Assembly: GCA_000711775.1 (NCBI GenBank)
Contig: ARYC01001403.1
Span: forward strand, 1 to 64,000
Reading direction: 5' to 3'
From: Oxytricha trifallax
Lineage: Eukaryota; Ciliophora; Spirotrichea; Sporadotrichida; Oxytrichidae
Length of the DNA stretch: 64,000 bases
The notes beneath the pieces are model-generated. The model saw only the letters and a list, made by a program, of their open reading frames with translations. It did not search any database and had not been told where the DNA came from. A program made the translations under genes and the position numbers. Of the stretch, positions 11,236 through 22,399 are shown piece after piece; positions within the stretch are counted from its first letter, which is position 1; every line of letters starts with the position of its first letter.

Positions 11236-12618
11236 TCATCCAATGATTATCTTGGTATATGCTAGAGCTTTTACGATAACAATCTCAACTATCTTCTTAA
11301 TTTCATTGCATATTTCATCTTGCTTAATATGTTTAGCAGCCAAACTTATTGATTATTTCTCATGTTTTGTTCCAAAGTATGACATACTTTCTATATCGCA
11401 CTCTAAGATAATTGCAGCTACCGCCCAAACATCCCATTATACATAGCCATTTTTCCATTTTTCTCTTATTGGGGAGTATCCTGGAGTGCCTAAAATTTTA
11501 GCTAAAGTCACTATCTCTTGTCTTATTGTTCTGTTGAAATCTATGACTACTACTTCTAAAGTGCAGAGATTTAGCATTAAATTTTCTGGCTTCAAATCTC
11601 TATGAACATACTCTAGATCATGGAGCTCATTTACACCCTTAGTCATTTCTGTGAGTATCTCATTCAAATCATCAGGATATCTATTATGATAGAGATACTC
11701 TCTTAGATTCATTTCAAACTTCTTGAGTCTTAATGCAATAAAACCATGACCAAGTAAGTATAACTCCGTCGAGCTTAGCTATGTTCTTGCAAAATCTTTT
11801 CTAACCCTCTCTCAGTACTATGTGTTTATTGCAAACTCATTTTAATATTGCTCGTTCTTAATGAGAAACTTGAATGGATATACCTTGTAAGCGAATTCAT
11901 CAACAACTATAAGTTTTACCTTGTTTGGTACGTCAATATTCAAATAGTTCTCAATACAGCTACTTATGTCAACTGCATTTAATGAAAGTATTTACATTGC
12001 TCTCTTTTATAAGCATTCTATATCCATACCATTTGCTCGTTTGCTCATAGACTCCAATCGCTTCTATCTCTTAATCTCTCCTACTGTTCTTTTTATGTAT
12101 CAAGAGAGTTATTTTTTCTTTTAGCAGGTTCAAGATTTTTTAGTCTTCTCATCTTTAATCAGTAATTCGCTTAAATGATGCTTTTGCATATGCCTCTTTA
12201 CTTTGGCTGAGTGAGTTTAAGACTTCATGCATGTTGTGCACTAATATCTACCATCTACTTTTTCATGCTTAAAGTAGATCTTAGCTCTCCCAGAGTGTAT
12301 CTCTTTTATATGCCACTTCAAGCTAGACTCAGTTGAGAAGAAATGTTATCAGTCTTCACATTAAAATGTTTTAATTTTTTCTATTGGTTGCTGTTCCTTA
12401 TCTTACTCAACCTAATCAACTAATGTCTAAACTCTCATCTCTGCACACTACTTCTTGTTTTAAATTAAATTTTTAAAAATCTCAGCTTCAAACTTTAGAG
12501 CTCTTAGCTCAACCTCCTTTTCAATATAAATTACTTCTGGTTAATTGGAAGAGCAAATGTTAAGCAATGATTAACCTGTTCCAAGAGAAACTGCTTTACG
12601 ATTTAAGTTAAACGCCAT
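11236..12618 (-). pseudogene. TBE 57-kDa zinc-finger/kinase-like protein
   Basis: Start ATG at 12616-12618, stop TGA at 11236-11238. Zinc-finger region about 12360-12180; kinase-like C-lobe at 11712-11437, open without a break, with VHRDLKPENLML and the substitution IDFN for DFG. The GTPGY segment that follows is also kinase-like. Some frame breaks between 12480 and 11720 are likely, because the longest continuous pieces are short. It faces the 22-kDa gene across a repeat-rich spacer. Confidence 0.75.
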
Positions 12619-12639
12619 GTTTAAATTCAAATTTAAATT

Positions 12640-13180
12640 ACTACTATTAATGAGTATTAACTTCCCTAGCTAAAGTAGAGTTGAGCAGGAGTTTACCCTG
12701 CAGCAATAATGGTTGTTTTGGAAGTGTTAGAGATCATATTTATGTTTAGTTTATTACTATAAATTCTCTAATTTTATTCTTAACAATTTTGATTTTGGTA
12801 CCAACTTAGATAAATATCAGGTTGGTACTGGTACCAATTAGGTTTTAAACTATTTTGGAACTTTTCCATTAAAACCTCATTTGTTTAAAACTAGGTATTA
12901 ATTAAGTTTTGGTACTATTAAATTGGTACCAATTAATATTAAACCGAATGAGTACCACAGTACTAATTAAATTTAAACAAATTTAGTACTAATTTAATGG
13001 AACTAAATTGATAAAAATGGATTTCCATCTCTGAAGTTTGTTACAACTTTTGCCAGCTTTCTCCACGTATCGATACCAGGTTGACCTCCTATAAGATGCC
13101 CATATTTAATACTAAGATTTTTAACAGTGGGATCCAGAACTCTATATATTAAAATTTGAAATTCAATAAGAAGAGAAGGA
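12640..13180. promoter_or_regulatory. TBE spacer with clustered TGGTACCAATTA-type repeats
   Basis: Between the divergently transcribed 57-kDa and 22-kDa genes, about 12790-13005 holds many variants of a short motif around GGTACCAATTA in both orientations. The equivalent spacers of the other TBEs (45310-45500, 53340-53520) also hold iterated short motifs, with a different core (TTAGGAGCACC). Position suggests a bidirectional promoter or a protein-binding array; this is inference. Confidence 0.45.
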
Positions 13181-13186
13181 ACAAGG

Positions 13187-13977
13187 ATGGAATCTATAAG
13201 TACTGCAATGAAGAGGGTTGAAGCTTAAGAAATGATCTCAAGATTTAGAAGCAAGGAAGATCTCTATCGATACCTCACTCAACATGGTAAGCATGTAGCA
13301 TATACTTAATCATATACTATAGTGGGATTATTCCTTCCAACGATGGAAGGTACCAAAATTTCATTCTTAAAAGCTATACTCTGTGATGAGAAGAAAGCCT
13401 TCAAAAACAATGAAATTAAGTTGATAGAAATACCAAACTACCCAGAGATTTCAGTCACTAATCTCTACGATGATGCGATGAAAGATGAAGAGTTGGTAGT
13501 TTATCTTCATACCAAGAAACAACTCTCTAACAAACTTCCAGAAAGGAGCTTCTTCTTTGGTGTTCTTGGCACTTTAAGAGAGAGTTATCTCAGAGAGATC
13601 ATTGAAGAAGCTCACAAGAAACGCTACTCTATTTCTCCTGAAGATTAAAAGAAGCAAGGCATACTAATAAGCGAGACCTGGCTCGCTGAGCTTAAGAAGC
13701 ATCCATTCCTCTCTAGTAAGCTTTGATTCATAACTTTGTAGGGAAACCTGGAACTGGTATATTTCTAATGAAAGAGCATGCTAAGGTTCACAGAGAGAGA
13801 AAGTCATAGACTATTCATGAAGTGAGCAAAAGACTTTATAAAGATGTATAAAAGCCATATGAAATGAACATTGATTCAGGAGCAGGTACTAAGAGAAAAG
13901 ATATGGGTCTAAGCAAGCCATTAGAGGAAGAAAAATAAGAGAAGTCAAACCCCTTTATGAGCTAATTTAATATGTGA
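13187..13977 (+). CDS. TBE 22-kDa protein with two mini-introns
   Basis: ATG 13187 begins MESISTAMKRVEAQE. Two GT-AG mini-introns fit: 13287-13322 (36 nt) and 13716-13741 (26 nt). Removing the second bypasses a TGA and joins the PGTGIFLMKEHAKVH segment in frame. The C-terminus is basic, then Lys/Glu-rich, ending at TGA 13975-13977. The protein family is known only from TBEs; its role is unknown. The same introns are seen at 52356-53142. The 42-kDa gene lies tail-to-tail just downstream. Confidence 0.8.
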
Positions 13978-13983
13978 ATATAT

Positions 13984-15055
13984 TCATTCGTTTAATCTAA
14001 AACTTATTTAAAAATATTCATTCTTCCTTCTCTCGCACAAACTGTTGTCTTATCTATGCTTACTCTCTCTTGCAGCTACTCTGAATCAAGTCTACTGTAT
14101 CTATAGGCAAGTCATGCATAGGGTGATACAGCAGCAGTTTCTTGTAATGAGTCTTGATTTAACTCCAATAGAATTCGATTCCATTAAACTGTGAGCTATA
14201 GGCAACATTTTATACAGGTGTTATGTTTAACTCTTCATAAACTTTCTTTGACTCCTTGGTCTTATGAACTGAGAGGTTGTCAACAAACAGAATGATCTCT
14301 TAATCGTTGTATTTATCTCTTAGCTTATGAAAGGAATTCTATATACTGCTCTCGCTTAATAGAGCGAGGATGAATGACATAACTTTCTAAGTATGAATCT
14401 TCACTTATACCAGCTAAAATTGCATGGGTGACAACCTTTACTTTTTAGCCATAAACCTCTATGTTATCATACTTCTTGTACCATGACTTATTAATAAAGG
14501 TGTTGAAGGTAAACACAGCTACATCAGCGTGTATGAACTTGATGTTATTAGTAATAGCCCTCTGCATTTAATCATATATATAGTTTAAATTATTACTATA
14601 AAATGGCACTTTAAAATCAATCACTCTTTTCACTCTGTTGACAGTCTTAATAGTAATACCATTTCTTCTATAAATATTGGCTATAGTTTAAGGAGAGATA
14701 CGCATATCAGGAAACTTGCGATGAAACATCACAGATCGCTAGTCAATAGGAAAGTGAGCCCAATACTTCAAAGTATTCGAGTCCGAGAGGTAGTCAATAT
14801 GGTGCTGTGAAAACTTTTATTTACTTGCTGGATGTTTTCAAGTGCCTGAGTTATAATGCTAAACAGCTAACATGCAATGATACCTAATATTTGAGGCACT
14901 CTTGCACAGGAGCTTTGTTATAGCTGCATAATTCATTACAGGTTTGACTAAGTCTATATTAATACTTGTACCATACCATACCTAAGCTTAAGCAGTAAAC
15001 CTAAATACTTCTCATCATAAATCGACCCTAAATTTCGCTAATTTCTATTTCTCAT
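13984..15055 (-). CDS. TBE 42-kDa DDE transposase
   Basis: Start ATG at 15053-15055; the frame runs to about 13984 and overlaps nothing but the tail of the 22-kDa gene. The DDE fold is recognisable by homology to the copies at 43273 and 51284. The third catalytic residue is present as FNGIEFYW (about 14160). It acts on TBE ends and in Oxytricha is implicated in programmed DNA elimination (established for TBE transposases). Small frameshifts are possible; the exact stop is uncertain. Confidence 0.75.
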
Positions 15056-15423
15056 TTTACAAATTGGCCTATTTTCTCTACTACTAACCCCAATAAGACC
15101 CCAACTATACCCTACAAATCAAAGCACTTATAAACCTCATTAAGGAGTTTTGGGTTTTGAATAAGTAATCAATTCTTGCTTATTGTTTGAAATTAATTTA
15201 AAGTTAAAATTGAAAATTATAAATAAGATTTGTTTATAATATAAAATATTGTATGAAATAGTAAGAAGGTAAATAATATAAACTACAAGATTTAGTAAGT
15301 ATAATTGTATTGTCCTTGTTTTTAAAAGCTAATTGTATTTGATTAGTTTTTAATTTAATTTGCTTTTTCTTCTCATATTGATAACTTAATCATAAATATA
15401 GAATTGATTGAGTGTCCTAAAGT

Positions 15424-16235
15424 ATGAATAACTTTCCTTTGAGTTACTTTAAACTTCTATTCCCTATAATAATCGTAATCATTCATGAAAATATCGATCA
15501 CTTACTTGAATATGACTCCATAATAAAGTGCCAAGCTTTAGTTATATTGCTATATTCACTTCAAAATGTCATAAACATAAGTCTATCTCCTCTCAGTAAA
15601 ATTAGAGTATATATCTCTTATCTTCCTGAAATTAATCCGCGAAACATTCTCATCAAAACTCCTAGTTGCTAATCTTTGATAAGGAAGATATCTACGAGTA
15701 AACAAGCTTTAACGTATCACTTCGTGACAAATAGCAACGATCCTCCATCACATTTTTTCTCAGATAACATTCCCTACCTCTACCAATATTAATTGTGTAA
15801 TTAAACAATTTAAATTTTTTAAAGTTTTAAGAGATAATAGTATTGCAAACAAAATATGGGGAAAATATGACAATTGCTCTGGGCTGGAGTCACTACATAA
15901 AGCAGCAGATGCTGTCACACGCTGGTGGAATGTTCATCTCATACATTTATCGAATGAGGTGAGATAAGCGAGCATTTCTTTATCTCATAACACTCCGTGC
16001 TAATTTCCGAGTCGCCTTTCACATGTCTCTTTATAGTGTCTTTAGCTATAGCCGATAAGCTCTTTATAAGAAGCTGCTATCATCCTCTGCAATGTAGTTT
16101 TCCTATAATAGTAGAATGAATACCGCCTTAGTCTAATACAGTGGTCATGGCGAATTTTATCAGTATGATCAAACTTTCTATAAGAGAGTTTAAGTATTTA
16201 AGATTATTTTTTAATAAAATGAATTGTAATGAATT
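15424..16235. other. Coding-like region, strand not resolved
   Basis: Both strands hold long TGA-free frames. Plus: 15424-15862, hydrophobic at first, and 15870-16230, with one in-frame TGA after residue ~31 and a C-terminus containing YNSRMNTALVQYSGHG. Minus: about 16190-15990 and 15690-15560, basic and tyrosine-rich. GC at 15870-16200 is higher than in the flanks, so an MDS is likely. Not recognised. Confidence 0.35.
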
Positions 16236-16247
16236 ATTGATTAATAA

Positions 16248-17150
16248 TCATAACAAAAGTAAAAAAAGAAATTAAAATTTATATCTAGAAAAATCCGTTT
16301 CATCATCATCACAGCTATAAATGATGTTATCCAAGTTGACCTTCTTGTTTTTCATGTCTCCTCTCTAGATTGCTTTGATAAGTTTGCGTTTTCCAACAAT
16401 GCCTCTCAACTTAAGCAGGGCTCCTCTAAAACTAAAAATATATAGATAATCTTTTTGTAACTAATGTTTTTATTGAGTAAACAGTAAATCATTTAGCAGT
16501 TGAATTTTAATTTCTGTTTAATAAAGTTTATTATTAATTTCAATTCACTTTATATAAAAGTAATCGTTATTCCTAAGACGCCCCTGTAACAAGTTCAAAA
16601 GAATTTCACATTTCACCAAATCTTATTTGTATTTTCTTCTCTATGACAATTTTAAGCTCACCAGTAACCAATTCGATCATAGTAGACCAAATCAGACTTA
16701 AAGCTGCCTGATTGAAATTGTGAATGTCTAAAGCATTTGCAATATGAAGTAGACAACTTTTAAAAACTTTCCTCTTTTTAAAATATATCTATGTATAATT
16801 ATTTTTCAATCTAAGGAAATTGATTGCATTATGCTCTTCTAATATCAAAATAGCTTATAATAACTCGAATACTAAATTCTAGACTACAAACAACTCAATG
16901 ATTTGCGGGTGCTCTATGAGTTGTTTGTGACGAGCAAATAACTGTTGCTACAGCCAAGTTCTCTTATCTCCTTGTGTATTTTTGCGAAGATGCCCCCCTG
17001 TGATCGAGTAATTATAAGTATGTATTGTAATAATACTATATTCCTCAATAAATAGTTTGCTATTTACTTGAGTTCTGCCTGTATGCTATTATTAAGCATT
17101 TACCGCTCTGATGTCATGAGCAATACCTGTTGAAAGTGTTTTTTTATATT
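16248..17150 (-). CDS. Unknown gene with one IES and one mini-intron (5' part missing)
   Basis: The minus frame is open from the edge of the inverted repeat at ~17150 to TGA 16248-16250. A 33-nt GT-AG intron (16584-16616) contains the only internal TGA. A 112-bp AT-rich segment (16439-16550) is bounded by the direct repeat TATATA; removal restores the frame into the block LLKLRGIVGKRKLIKAIQRG. The C-terminus has an acidic patch (SCDDDETDF). Helical segments include HPQIIELFVVQNLVFELLQA. No family is assigned. The 5' end is cut off by the inverted repeat or lies elsewhere in the germline. Confidence 0.65.
16439..16550. other. IES with TATATA pointer
   Basis: AT-rich 112-bp insert between two copies of TATATA (16439-16444 and 16551-16556). 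No GT-AG ends fit the frame; precise removal with one pointer copy rejoins the coding frame of the minus-strand gene. Confidence 0.65.
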
Positions 17151-17156
17151 ATATAT

Positions 17157-17975
17157 AAAGCTAATAAGTTGAAATAAGAATGGTTGTATATTTAAAATAC
17201 AGATATATAATGAAAATGTCGATAGCATCAACTCTAGTATTGTCTTAAAACCTCATTTTTCTTCGTAATCTTCATCATCACCATCATTACTAGTTTTGCT
17301 TCAAACCATGAAAAATATTCGCGTTGAGATCTTGAACTTCTTGGCGTCAAAAATAGCAGAGCTAGAGATGCTGAAGCTGCAACCTCGACCACTTCTCACT
17401 TTAACTCTGTCTTGGTGGAGATGCTGCTAGGCTTAGAGACTCCATTATGTTTAGCAGAAATTTAATGAAATTTCAGAGATTTAATAAATTAAATCAGGCC
17501 TATTAAAACTTTTTAAGTTTTAATGTTTGAGAAATTTTAATCATACTAATAGTTTTATTCTATAAAGAATTTTTATTAGAGATGTTTTAATTAATTTTAG
17601 TCTAAAATATTTAAATTCAAACTAGGCCTGATTTAATTTATTAAATCTCTGAAATTTCTAAAATTTTGGCTAAACATAATGGAGTCTCTAAGCCTAGCAG
17701 CATCTCCACCAAGACAGAGTTAAAGTGAGAAGTGGTCGAGGTTGCAGCTTCAGCATCTCTAGCTCTGCTATTTTTGACGCCAAGAAGTTCAAGATCTCAA
17801 CGCGAATATTTTTCATGGTTTGAAGCAAAACTAGTAATGATGGTGATGATGAAGATTACGAAGAAAAATGAGGTTTTAAGACAATACTAGAGTTGATGCT
17901 ATCGACATTTTCATTATATATCTGTATTTTAAATATACAACCATTCTTATTTCAACTTATTAGCTTTATGTGGCT
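17157..17975. repeat. Near-perfect inverted repeat, arms ~390 bp, carrying coding-like sequence
   Basis: The left arm 17157-17545 is repeated in reverse at about 17590-17975 almost without mismatch, around a short AT-rich loop. Each arm reads outwards from the loop through a protein-like block: a Ser/Thr-rich stretch, then an acidic tail SNDGDDEDYEEK before TGA, with one in-frame TGA and a probable shift on the way. High identity implies a recent inverted duplication or gene conversion. It abuts the 5' end of the gene at 16248-17150. Confidence 0.85.
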
Positions 17976-20070
17976 AAAGTCTTACTCGAAATGCATTTAT
18001 AGTTTATTAATTATCTATTTAATCAGTTACCGGACTATTAAGAATACTTAAAAGAGTAATTAATTTTATGTTGCTTCGTATTATAAGTTAAAGAAAATTT
18101 ATATTTATACTAAATAAAAGAATATTCTATTAAAAATAAAATAATAAATTTAAATACCTTAATAAGGATTGCTTTCATCAAAATTTAATTTAATCAACCC
18201 TCTTATACAAACAAAAATTAACTTTCGTAGATTGATTTTTAATATTTATTTGCTCAGTAATATTTCGAGTTCAAAGCTATAACTACCAATAGGCACTTAA
18301 TAATACTCAATTGATCAATATAAATGATCTAAAATTTAAAGTAATTTATATTAATTTCTATAAGGTATGCCTACCTTAAAATAATAATAGTAGTTATTTA
18401 AATTCATTATTGATGATATATATATTAAATTAAATCTTGTTAAAATTAATATATAATAACAATAGTATTTTTAAGTTTAATCAATAATATAGATAAAATG
18501 GATTAATACAAGTTCACTAATTACAGCATCTCTTTGAGTCCCCTGAATTTATTGAATTGCAAAACTCAAGAAGGTAATAAATTATTTCCAAACTTTATCA
18601 TTTCAATACAAAGTCTTCATAATTATTTAATCATATTTTAATTAATTAATGAGAAGCAATTATTTATAGATTTAAGGTGTTCAGTGCGCTAACAATAGGT
18701 ATTTGTTTCTTTAACTATAATTATGGGCTATGCAATATAAAAATAAAATTATCTAAATTAATCAAAAATCTGCGTTCAATAAAATAACAATCAGAGAATA
18801 TAAAATAAATTAAATAATGATTTATTATATTTATAATATCGATACATTTTTTATTTCCAATTTATAAATGTTTTAAACTAGCAAAAGTTTCATTACTCTT
18901 TAAAGTAGGTCATTTTACAAATATTAAATTCATAGCAGTTATCTGATTTATGATTTATAGCATTATTTCACTGTTATAATATTAATAATATATTTATGAA
19001 AAATTTAATAATAACTTAATTAAATTAAATCTCGTATACAATCATTTCTCAAATTATGAGAAACTAATTTTACTATGTTTTAAGATTGATAAGATTTTAA
19101 AATATTATTATATATCTTACAGTTAAGTAAGATGTTTATAATTTAATGTGACAATATACTAAATTATTAAAATAAGCATTCATTAATACATTTTAAAATC
19201 CATAGTTTTAATGTAAGATTAATTAAATGGATTCTTTGTGCCAATTAATTTACAAAATAATACATATTTTTTATATCTATCATATTTAAATAAAAACATA
19301 TAAATTAAAATTTAAGTGAAAATATACAATATTAACCTATATTAAATTAATTGAAATATTAAAATATTAGTAAGAGATGACTTGTTAATTTTATTAATAT
19401 TATATATTTTAAAAATTAAAGTCATTTTCTAAATCTCCCGGTTAATTGAAAGATTAAAATGATAAAAATTAAATATATAATAAAATTTAATGATTAAAAA
19501 TACTATAGCCATTCAAAGACATACATTTAATTGTTCAAACTAAGATATTACTCCTTGTCTCTCCGCGCCCATCTCCGTTCCTTCTATCTATTTCATCCTC
19601 AACTCCAAACAATCTAGAGATGAATTTTTTTTTAAAAAATGTAATAATTTATAAAACACCTAATAGTAAGATTTAATATGAGACTTCTAGATGATTTATG
19701 TAAAATAAAAATAAAATAATTAAAATAAAATAAAGTAATTAATAATTAATATAAATGATCTTTGATTAATAGAAAAGATGATTTGTCTCAATAACTTGGG
19801 AACTAGAGATATACAAATTATAAATATACAAATTATAACCTGCTGAATACCATGAATAAATCTATTTTACCCTCATATTGAGTTGAGAATAATTCAAGGC
19901 AATGTAGTATAGAAAAGATGTTTCATGCATGTGAATAGAAGTTCCAAAGTTTAAAATTGCATTCTCAAATACAAAAATAGATTTAAGTTAAGATATCAAT
20001 TATATTCATTATATTTTTATTTTTTATCACCACACTAGTAAAATCCCTCAAGAAAACAGTCTTTAATTAT
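17976..20070. other. AT-rich region, no gene seen
   Basis: About 2.1 kb, very AT-rich. The only GC-richer patch (19558-19610) shows no open frame of note. Confidence 0.6.
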
Positions 20071-20074
20071 TTTT

Positions 20075-21265
20075 ATCTTAAGAAGATCCTAAGATCAAAG
20101 CACTATTCTGACTCGAGGTTGACGAAAGTGAAATCAAGTGAGAAACTAATCAAGGAAGCTAATTGCTTGAAGATAGGCTTATATGAAGTTGCAATATTGA
20201 CGGAATTTAAATGTTAGGATTATCTCCATAGATAGATAGTGAATTGCATTAAACTTAATCAAAAGTCAGAAATAAATAGTAAAATTATGAAATACTGAGA
20301 TCATAACAGTGCATGACACAAATTAATAATTACAGCAGATCAATACTTGGTAACCAGCAACAACAGCCAATTTTTGGTACTGATGGCTACCAGAGCAAGA
20401 TTAAATGACTGAACACTACGAATAATGCGAGGATTATATATATAGTTATAGCAGGTACTTGAATCACGAAAGAATCACTATCTGAGAATAATATTTAATT
20501 TGTAAACAGAAATTAATGAATCTTGCTTGAAGAATTGGGTATTAATCAAAGATAAACAAGACAGTTTTAAATATGCTGATAATCAGAAAAAAACTTATTC
20601 AAATATCATTAATAATTTAAAAAGGAATTGACCATACTCAGAGAAAATGAATTAAATTTTTAGAATTAAAGATATTTAAAATAATAAGATTAAAAACAAT
20701 GCTGACTGTGAGAGATAATAAATGCTGTTAATTCTTAAGAAATAAACTATAATAGTTGAATGAATGATCTTAAGTAAAGGATAAACAGAATCTTGATTTA
20801 ATAATCAGGATAAATTGATGAACCTCCAAAAATATATCCAAAATAAATATATTGAATTTCTCAATTAGTTACATAATCCTCTATGAATAATTTTCGGTCG
20901 CTGTGACATCAGTCAAAGATTTACTTAAGTAATAGATTCCAAACTCAGAGCATTAGTACTAAGAATTCATTGTCTCTATATTTAAGAGTTTCGAAGGAAA
21001 TATTGCAAGAAATGTTGAGAATCTCTGCCGAAACAAGCTAAAAATGAATTTAAAGCCATTTACTCTGAAATGCTAAGCATAATTAGTTATATTAGATGCA
21101 TTTTGAATAAAACGGACGTGCTTTGATTATAAAGAAATACTCCAGAAAGTATTCTTTACATAGCAAATAAAATCAGCAAAAACTTTATAGCAGAAGGCCG
21201 AGGTCAAATTTAATGAAAAGCAAGTTAGTTTCATAATCAGACTTAACACACTTTACCAGTAAATT
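20075..21265 (+). pseudogene. Coding-like blocks, unknown
   Basis: Plus-strand stretches of protein-like sequence at about 20080-20290, 20330-20640 and 20900-21060 with several TGA breaks. The first block (SSEKLIKEANCLKIGL) is the best. It could be a decayed germline gene lying next to the TBE-like element at 22330. No family recognised. Confidence 0.3.
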
Positions 21266-22330
21266 ATTCTTAGAACTCGACATATTTGTAATTAAAACTA
21301 AATAAAAAAGGATAAAATCAATGATAAGCAATTATTAATTACTAGATATAAATAATATATAATAAGAAATAAAAATGGATAAATTTTACGAAGAAATTAT
21401 AAAGTAAATGTTTGTTGAATAAATATACATATTCTATATTAAATCTCATTATTTTAACAGGATCTTTTTACTAAAAATAAATCAATCATTTAAAGATAAG
21501 AGCTATAAAAAAATAGTTTATATTGTAAAAAAAAAATTAATTTTAATAAATAAAATAAATTATTTTTAAAATTACATTCTAAAATAGCAAAAAACATCCA
21601 TAAAGTATGAAACATCATTTTATTTGAATTTTGTTTTGCATTAATTTATTATATTGCTTTGAAGAAAAGTGAAAATTGGTTTCATGTTTCCGAATACATT
21701 AGCATGGATGCACAATTTTTGTCATTTTTGAAAAATTAAAACTAACCTTTGAGACTTCTCCACCCCATACAATTGTTAATTGCGGGATGCTTATCACGAA
21801 TATGCTATTAACAAAATTGTTTGGATAAACATGATGATAAACCAGGTCCGGGAAGATTTATCTCACTCAAATAAGTGTTTTCAGGACTTAGAAACCCCGT
21901 AGAGGAACTGAAGTCCCCCTTTAGGTTTCTATCCCCTCTATTTTGCATCTTTATCATTGGTTTTCTCTGTAAATAGAAGTCAGAATTGAAAAATATTTAA
22001 TGGTTCATGAGAGGGCTTGGCCAGTAATGCATCAAAATTACTTATAATGTTTTTCTAGGTTATGAGAGTCATCTGTGATAGTTGTCTAGAAAATATCTGC
22101 CACGATTTAGTGTTGTGTCTGAAATCTAATTAAATATCATAATGTACTACATTAATTATTAAATTGGCTTAAGAAAAAGAGTAGAGTTTGAAAATATATT
22201 TCTTACTATATAAATTTATAAATAAAAATCTGTTTGATAAAAAGTACCGAATTTGAAATTAATTAAATTAACAAATAGCTAAATAAAAAGAATTTGAATG
22301 CATGATTAAACTTTAGATAAACATTTCACT
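21266..22330. other. AT-rich region, no gene seen
   Basis: No supported feature. A modest GC patch at 21750-22060 has no clear frame. Confidence 0.5.
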
Positions 22331-22399
22331 AAGTAATTTAAATGAGATTCTCATTTTTCAGAAGTCATCTAGTTTCTTTTTTTGAAGTTCTATGACAAC

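Larger units (their letters stand above)
11027..15159 (-). mobile_element. Full-length TBE transposon, subfamily B, copy 1
   Basis: 4133 bp between AAT target duplications at 11024-11026 and 15160-15162. The inverted repeats carry C4A4-type tips (with some substitutions) followed by the subfamily B motif TTAATGAGGTTTATAAGTGC. Read from the right the gene order is 42-kDa transposase, 22-kDa (opposite strand), 57-kDa, the standard TBE layout. Subfamily B shares its repeats with the element at 51203-55267 and differs from subfamily A at 1-2610 and 43134-47292. Confidence 0.93.
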
